The notes under the pieces: model-generated
Database searches by the model: none
The model's input: only the letters and a program-made list of their open reading frames with translations
Told to the model about the DNA's origin: nothing
Translations under genes and position numbers: made by a program
Shown here: positions 4,264 to 7,842 of the stretch, piece after piece
Layout of the letters: each line of letters starts with the position of its first letter
Numbering within the stretch: position 1 is the first letter of the stretch
From: Bacillota bacterium
Lineage (GTDB): Bacteria; Bacillota; Clostridia; Lutisporales; Lutisporaceae
Assembly: GCA_023405875.1 (NCBI GenBank)
Contig: JAEXXN010000354.1
Span: 1-7,842, forward strand
Length of the DNA stretch: 7,842 nucleotides
Reading direction: 5' to 3'

Positions 4264-5883
4264 CTATTCTTCGTCCACTACTTCAACATTGTCAATGCCT
4301 ACAAGCGCAATAGCCGCTTTTACTATATCCTCGCTATCTTCATTTTCTTCAGTCTCCGCCTCACCTGCCAATACACACTTTATCCTGACCGGAAGCCCGA
4401 AGTACTGTGAGGCGGCAGTCTCCACATCAGTCTTGTTTGCCTGCGCCTCAAGGGCTTCCTTGGAAAATATATCTTCCTTTTCATAGGACAGAACTAACAT
4501 GCCTGATTCTCCCAAGGACGGCTTTGCCATTGACAGGTATGTCCTGAGCTTGATTTTCCCGCGGCTCTTTATTTCCTGCATAAAGCCCGGCCACTTCTGT
4601 ATTATGTCCTTATTTTCAGGCTTCACCGCTGTATCGGCCTTGACCGGGGCGGCCTTTTCCTTCTTCTGTTGTTCCGGTGCGGAGGCTTTTACACTATATG
4701 GCTGCTGATTTTCCCCCGACATCGGTGTGAAGCTTCCTTTGGAGATCGCAGCCTCCAGGCTGGCTATCCTTGCAAGCATCCCGTCCGCGCTGCTGTCGAT
4801 ACCTGCCCTGCACATTTTCACAAGAGCTACCTCCAGGAGTATCCTGGGATTTGATGACCACCGGGCTTCCCCCTCAAGCTCGGACAATATGTTGATACAT
4901 CTTATTATGTTATCCTTGCCGTATTCTGCTGACTGCGCCTTAAGCTGACGTATGCCTTCCATGGACATATCGATCACTTCTTCACATTTTGATACTACCT
5001 TGGTCATCATAAGATTCCGGTAATGTATCATCAGGTCCTTTATAAACTGGCTTATGTCCTTTCCTCCGGCAGCTATTTCATCCACTGTTCTTATGGCCCC
5101 GCCTGCATCCTCCTTCAGAACTGCATCAGATATTCTGAACAGATACTCGTCGTTTACAATGCCCAGTACCTCAAGTACGCTGTCATGGGTTATCTTCCTG
5201 TCGCCATAGACCGAGCACTGGTCCAGGATACTCAATGCATCCCTCATAGCTCCATCGCTGTTTCTTGCTATCAGCTTCACAGCAGCTTCGTCAGCGTCAA
5301 ACCCCTCCTGCCTGCACACTGTTTCAAGCAATTCGGCAATTACGTCTATGCTTATCCTTTTAAAATCAAACCGCTGGCATCTTGACAGTATGGTTGCAGG
5401 CAGCTTGTGAGGCTCTGTAGTAGCCAGAATAAACAGTACATACTCCGGAGGCTCCTCCAGGGTCTTGAGAAGAGCGTTGAAGGCTTCATTGGTTAGCATG
5501 TGGACTTCATCTATTATATATACCTTGTACTTACCCAAGGTTGGTGTAAATTTGATAGCTTCCCTTAAATTTCTTATGTCATCTATTCCTCTGTTTGAAG
5601 CTGCATCTATTTCATAAACATCTATGGAGTTTCCTTCATTTATGCTTATGCAGCTTTCGCATTCATTACACGGATTGAAATCCTTCGGCGCCTTGCAGTT
5701 TACCGCCTTGGCCAGAAGCTTGGCAGTGCTTGTCTTGCCTGTTCCCCTTGTACCGCAGAAAAGATAAGCATGGGAGAGCCTGTTGCTCTCAAGCTCATTT
5801 TTCAGGGTTACCGTTATCTGATCCTGTCCGCATACGTCCTCGAAGGTCTGCGGCCTCCACTTTCTATATAAAGCTGTATACAT
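4264..5883 (-). CDS. dnaX: DNA polymerase III subunit gamma/tau
   Basis: DnaX is the ATPase motor of the clamp loader that places the sliding clamp on DNA and ties polymerase cores together. From the chosen Met (MYTALYRKWRPQTF) the protein has 539 residues. Walker A is GTRGTGKT at about 44-51. A zinc module has Cys63, Cys72, Cys75 and Cys78. Walker B is VYIIDE with Asp125-Glu126, sensor 1 is in LATTEPHKLP, and the SRC motif has the arginine finger Arg168. A clamp-loader collar follows, then a Glu/Lys/Ala/Pro-rich linker at about 375-420. The C-terminal tau-type domain begins near KWPGFMQEI. The start at 5883 is preferred over an in-frame ATG at 5895 because that ATG overlaps the GGAGGT ribosome binding site. 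No run of six or more As was seen, so no classical slippage site for a short gamma form is evident. It heads the dnaX-ybaB-recR operon. Confidence 0.98.
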   Translation of the reverse strand: MYTALYRKWRPQTFEDVCGQDQITVTLKNELESNRLSHAYLFCGTRGTGKTSTAKLLAKAVNCKAPKDFNPCNECESCISINEGNSIDVYEIDAASNRGIDDIRNLREAIKFTPTLGKYKVYIIDEVHMLTNEAFNALLKTLEEPPEYVLFILATTEPHKLPATILSRCQRFDFKRISIDVIAELLETVCRQEGFDADEAAVKLIARNSDGAMRDALSILDQCSVYGDRKITHDSVLEVLGIVNDEYLFRISDAVLKEDAGGAIRTVDEIAAGGKDISQFIKDLMIHYRNLMMTKVVSKCEEVIDMSMEGIRQLKAQSAEYGKDNIIRCINILSELEGEARWSSNPRILLEVALVKMCRAGIDSSADGMLARIASLEAAISKGSFTPMSGENQQPYSVKASAPEQQKKEKAAPVKADTAVKPENKDIIQKWPGFMQEIKSRGKIKLRTYLSMAKPSLGESGMLVLSYEKEDIFSKEALEAQANKTDVETAASQYFGLPVRIKCVLAGEAETEENEDSEDIVKAAIALVGIDNVEVVDEE

Positions 5884-5887
5884 GGTT

Positions 5888-5893
5888 ACCTCC
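5888..5893 (-). promoter_or_regulatory. RBS that fixes the dnaX start
   Basis: GGAGGT on the minus strand at 5893-5888 sits four bases before the ATG at 5883-5881. The alternative ATG at 5895-5893 overlaps this site and has no comparable one upstream. The family N-terminus (M-x-x-ALYRKWRP) agrees with the downstream ATG. Confidence 0.85.
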
Positions 5894-6003
5894 ATAAGGT
5901 TAATATGAATCCGTTTCTTTCATCATTATTGCCATAATAAAATATTAGCATAACTATATATTTTAGGATAGACATTTGAGGCTACATATTCCGGATATCC
6001 TGA

Positions 6004-6033
6004 AATATATTCCTTAATCCATAGGATACGCAA
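6004..6033 (-). promoter_or_regulatory. Possible promoter for dnaX operon
   Basis: Within the 254-base gap upstream of dnaX, the minus strand has TTGCGT (6033-6028) and TATATT (6009-6004) separated by 18 bases. The -10 matches five of six; the -35 only three of six. A promoter is needed here because a strong terminator ends the upstream gene at 6116-6139, but this particular pair is only one candidate. I see no RNA gene in the gap. Confidence 0.25.
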
Positions 6034-6115
6034 GGCATTATCAGATAAATAAATCAGTAGTTTTCCGGCGTATTCTATATAGACCTCATAGTAAATTGAG
6101 CGTTTGAGCCGCAAG

Positions 6116-6139
6116 AAAAAATGCTCATCTCTGAGCATT
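6116..6139 (-). terminator. Terminator of the HD-GYP gene, overlapping its stop
   Basis: AATGCTCA (minus strand 6139-6132) and TGAGCATT (6127-6120) form a perfect eight-base-pair stem with a four-base loop. A run of Ts completes a rho-independent terminator (six at 6121-6116, the first two in the stem). The stem starts within the stop codon (6140-6138), so the gene ends with almost no 3' untranslated region. Confidence 0.85.
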
Positions 6140-7842
6140 AAAAGAATTCTATTTCCTCATCATCAAATATTTTCTGGAAGATCTCCCTTTTCATCAGAAA
6201 TGCAGTTTCAAAAGCCTGTACCACTGAAGGATCAAACTGTGTTCCCCTATTGGACACTATTTCATTTATTCCCTCACGGATGCTCCTTGACTTCCTGTAG
6301 GGCCTGTTTGAGGTAATGGCATCAAAGGCGTCGGATACACTTATAATAGCTGCCATTATTGATATCTCCTCACCTTTTATCATATCCGGATACCCCATGC
6401 CGTCATATCTTTCATGGTGGTGCTTGATTGCCTTCAGTATATTTTCAGCAAGGCCTATCTTAGACACTATCTTGTATGCAATATCAGGATGCTGCTTGAT
6501 TGCATTGTATTCCTCCTCTGTGAGAGGTCCGGCCTTGGTAAGTATCGAATCATTTATCCCGATTTTCCCGATGTCGTGAAGCACACCTGCAACCCATATA
6601 TCTTCAATAAAATTCTTTGGAAAATTCATTTCCTTCGCAATAAAGGCAGAATATTTGGCAACTCTTATGGAATGGCTTTCTGTATATTCATCCTTTGCTT
6701 CAACCACAGATACAAGGCTCTGAACTGTTTTCAGGTATGAATGCTTCAGAGTTTCATAGGCCCTGGCATTATCTATGGCTATGGCTATGTTGTTTGAGAG
6801 GGAGCTGATGATCTCAACAAGCTCCTTCTTAGGGATCTCCTCCAGGGTTGTGCAAAGCACGCCGATTACCTTGGCCTTCACCGTTATCGGAGTGAACACA
6901 ACACATTTGGCTCCATTCTCCCTATATAAAGCCCTGTAATATTCATAGGGGATGTTGCCCTCCTGGAATTCAAACACAACAACATCCTTTTTCTTAAATA
7001 CCTGACCCGATATATCCTGCCTTATATCAATACTGCTTCTGTCATACTTTTCAGTCCTTATTCCCTTTAACGCTTTCAGCTCCAGTATGTAAGGATCCTT
7101 TTCACTTATCAGCCTTATGGCACATACCAGGGCCTGGGATATCTCAACCACGTGATTGATGACTATCGTCAGCATGTTATTCAGATCCATGGTAGAAGCC
7201 AGAGTATTACTTATTTTGTTTAAGGTCTGAAGCTCCCCGTATTTTCTTTTCAGCTCGAGCTCCATTGTCCGTTTTTGTGTTACATCCCTTACTATGGCTT
7301 GTATTCCAACTACCTTGTCATCCTCAAGAATCCTCTTGGTGCTGCCCTCAACCTGTATCGTGCTTCCGTCCTTTTTACGGAAATAGCCTTCAAACTCCCT
7401 GTAATCATTGTTGGACTCGGACAACACATCAAAGCCGGGATATTCATGCTTTACTATAGTCAATATTGAATTCCCTATCAGCTCTGCTTCAGTATAGCCC
7501 AGTATCTTCTCTATGCTATTGTTTATGTACGCGATATTCTCTTCCGGATTAACCACCAGCACCATATCCGAAATATTGTTCATCAGGGTCCTGTATTTTT
7601 CTTCAGATTCATTCAGCTGTTCCATGGTAGCTTCCAGCTGCTCATAGGATGCCTCCAGCTGTATATTGGCGCTGTGCAGCTCCCCGTTGTTGGAAAACAG
7701 CTCGTCAGTCCTTTTACGGAGGTCGGTATATGTGTTCTTTAAATTTTCCGCCATTTCATTAAAGGCATCGGCCACTTCCCTGATTTCATCCTTCCGGTTC
7801 ATTCTGATCCTTCTGTCCAGATCCCCGGCTGCAATGGATTTT
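6138..7842 (-). CDS. HAMP-PAS-GAF-HD-GYP signalling protein, 5' end missing
   Basis: HD-GYP domains hydrolyse the second messenger c-di-GMP, so this is probably a sensor-controlled phosphodiesterase. The frame is open to the right window edge. The residues before the first visible Met (7802) read KSIAAGDLDRRIR and continue into NRKDEIREVADAFNEMAENL, a HAMP linker, so the true start and probable membrane segments and sensor lie outside. Numbered from that internal Met, a coiled coil (about 20-65) is followed by PAS (about 66-178), GAF (about 195-348) and HD-GYP (about 355-540). Catalytic features are intact: His377 (SHSIRVA), HDIGKIG with His409-Asp410 and Lys413, HHHERYDGMGYP with GYP at 470-472, and SDAFDAITSNRPYR. 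PAS and GAF suggest sensing of a small ligand or redox/light cue that cannot be named. It is transcribed separately from dnaX. Confidence 0.95.
   Translation of the reverse strand, partial: KSIAAGDLDRRIRMNRKDEIREVADAFNEMAENLKNTYTDLRKRTDELFSNNGELHSANIQLEASYEQLEATMEQLNESEEKYRTLMNNISDMVLVVNPEENIAYINNSIEKILGYTEAELIGNSILTIVKHEYPGFDVLSESNNDYREFEGYFRKKDGSTIQVEGSTKRILEDDKVVGIQAIVRDVTQKRTMELELKRKYGELQTLNKISNTLASTMDLNNMLTIVINHVVEISQALVCAIRLISEKDPYILELKALKGIRTEKYDRSSIDIRQDISGQVFKKKDVVVFEFQEGNIPYEYYRALYRENGAKCVVFTPITVKAKVIGVLCTTLEEIPKKELVEIISSLSNNIAIAIDNARAYETLKHSYLKTVQSLVSVVEAKDEYTESHSIRVAKYSAFIAKEMNFPKNFIEDIWVAGVLHDIGKIGINDSILTKAGPLTEEEYNAIKQHPDIAYKIVSKIGLAENILKAIKHHHERYDGMGYPDMIKGEEISIMAAIISVSDAFDAITSNRPYRKSRSIREGINEIVSNRGTQFDPSVVQAFETAFLMKREIFQKIFDDEEIEFF

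Noticed and set aside
5884..5895. Four extra N-terminal codons (MEVT) for DnaX
   Set aside because: The upstream ATG overlaps the GGAGGT ribosome binding site, and family members start at the M-x-x-ALYRKW position.
5884..6137. SRP (4.5S/scRNA) gene upstream of dnaX, as in Bacillus
   Set aside because: The conserved GGTCAGGTCCGGAAGG-type core does not occur on either strand in this gap.
5926..6138. 70-codon minus-strand reading frame between the HD-GYP gene and dnaX
   Set aside because: It begins inside the terminator hairpin, has no ribosome binding site and no recognisable protein features.
7800..7802. ATG at 7802 as the true start of the HD-GYP protein
   Set aside because: The frame stays open upstream and encodes the first half of a HAMP domain, so this Met is internal.

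Overview
The window looks like part of the chromosome of a motile, low-GC Gram-positive bacterium, most likely in Clostridia. The evidence is the compact dnaX-ybaB-recR operon with strong GGAGG-type ribosome binding sites, the style of the proteins, a chemoreceptor, a multi-domain HD-GYP protein, and a small tyrosine recombinase of a kind I know from Bacilli and Clostridia. The species cannot be named from this sequence.

Layout, left to right. (1) Bases 1-94, minus strand: the first 31 codons of a gene cut by the window edge, with an excellent ribosome binding site that can be buried in a stem; its N-terminus is weakly CheW-like. (2) 205-1899, minus: a full-length methyl-accepting chemotaxis protein. 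(3) 1900-2218: a non-coding stretch that folds, as minus-strand RNA, into several stems including a three-way junction (1931-2011), as if it were a structured leader of the chemoreceptor mRNA. (4) 2219-3059: an AT-rich cassette holding one plus-strand tyrosine recombinase gene (2386-2946). It is bounded by two inverted copies of a recombinase-core-like site (24 of 25 bases match) and has its own promoter and repeated AATGTAA motifs. (5) 3080-3193: two hairpin terminators that close the cassette side (plus strand) and the recR operon (minus strand). (6) 3237-5883, minus: dnaX, ybaB and recR, in transcription order dnaX to recR. (7) 5884-6137: a non-coding gap with a possible dnaX promoter and, at its right end, the terminator of the next gene. 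(8) 6138-7842, minus: a HAMP-PAS-GAF-HD-GYP protein cut by the right edge.

How the parts work together. DnaX is the clamp-loader subunit of the replicative polymerase, RecR loads RecA at gaps, and YbaB is a nucleoid-associated protein; this is a housekeeping replication/repair operon. The chemoreceptor, the possible CheW and the HD-GYP c-di-GMP phosphodiesterase belong to motility and lifestyle signalling, but they lie in separate transcription units.

The most interesting part is the recombinase cassette beside the chemoreceptor. Two core-like sites in inverted orientation around a FimB-sized recombinase predict DNA inversion rather than excision. Flipping the cassette would turn the recombinase gene and its promoter towards the chemoreceptor and leave the recombinase terminator behind on the other side. 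This is a hypothesis for phase-variable chemoreceptor expression, made from sequence layout alone. A transposon-like element with terminal inverted repeats is the main alternative.
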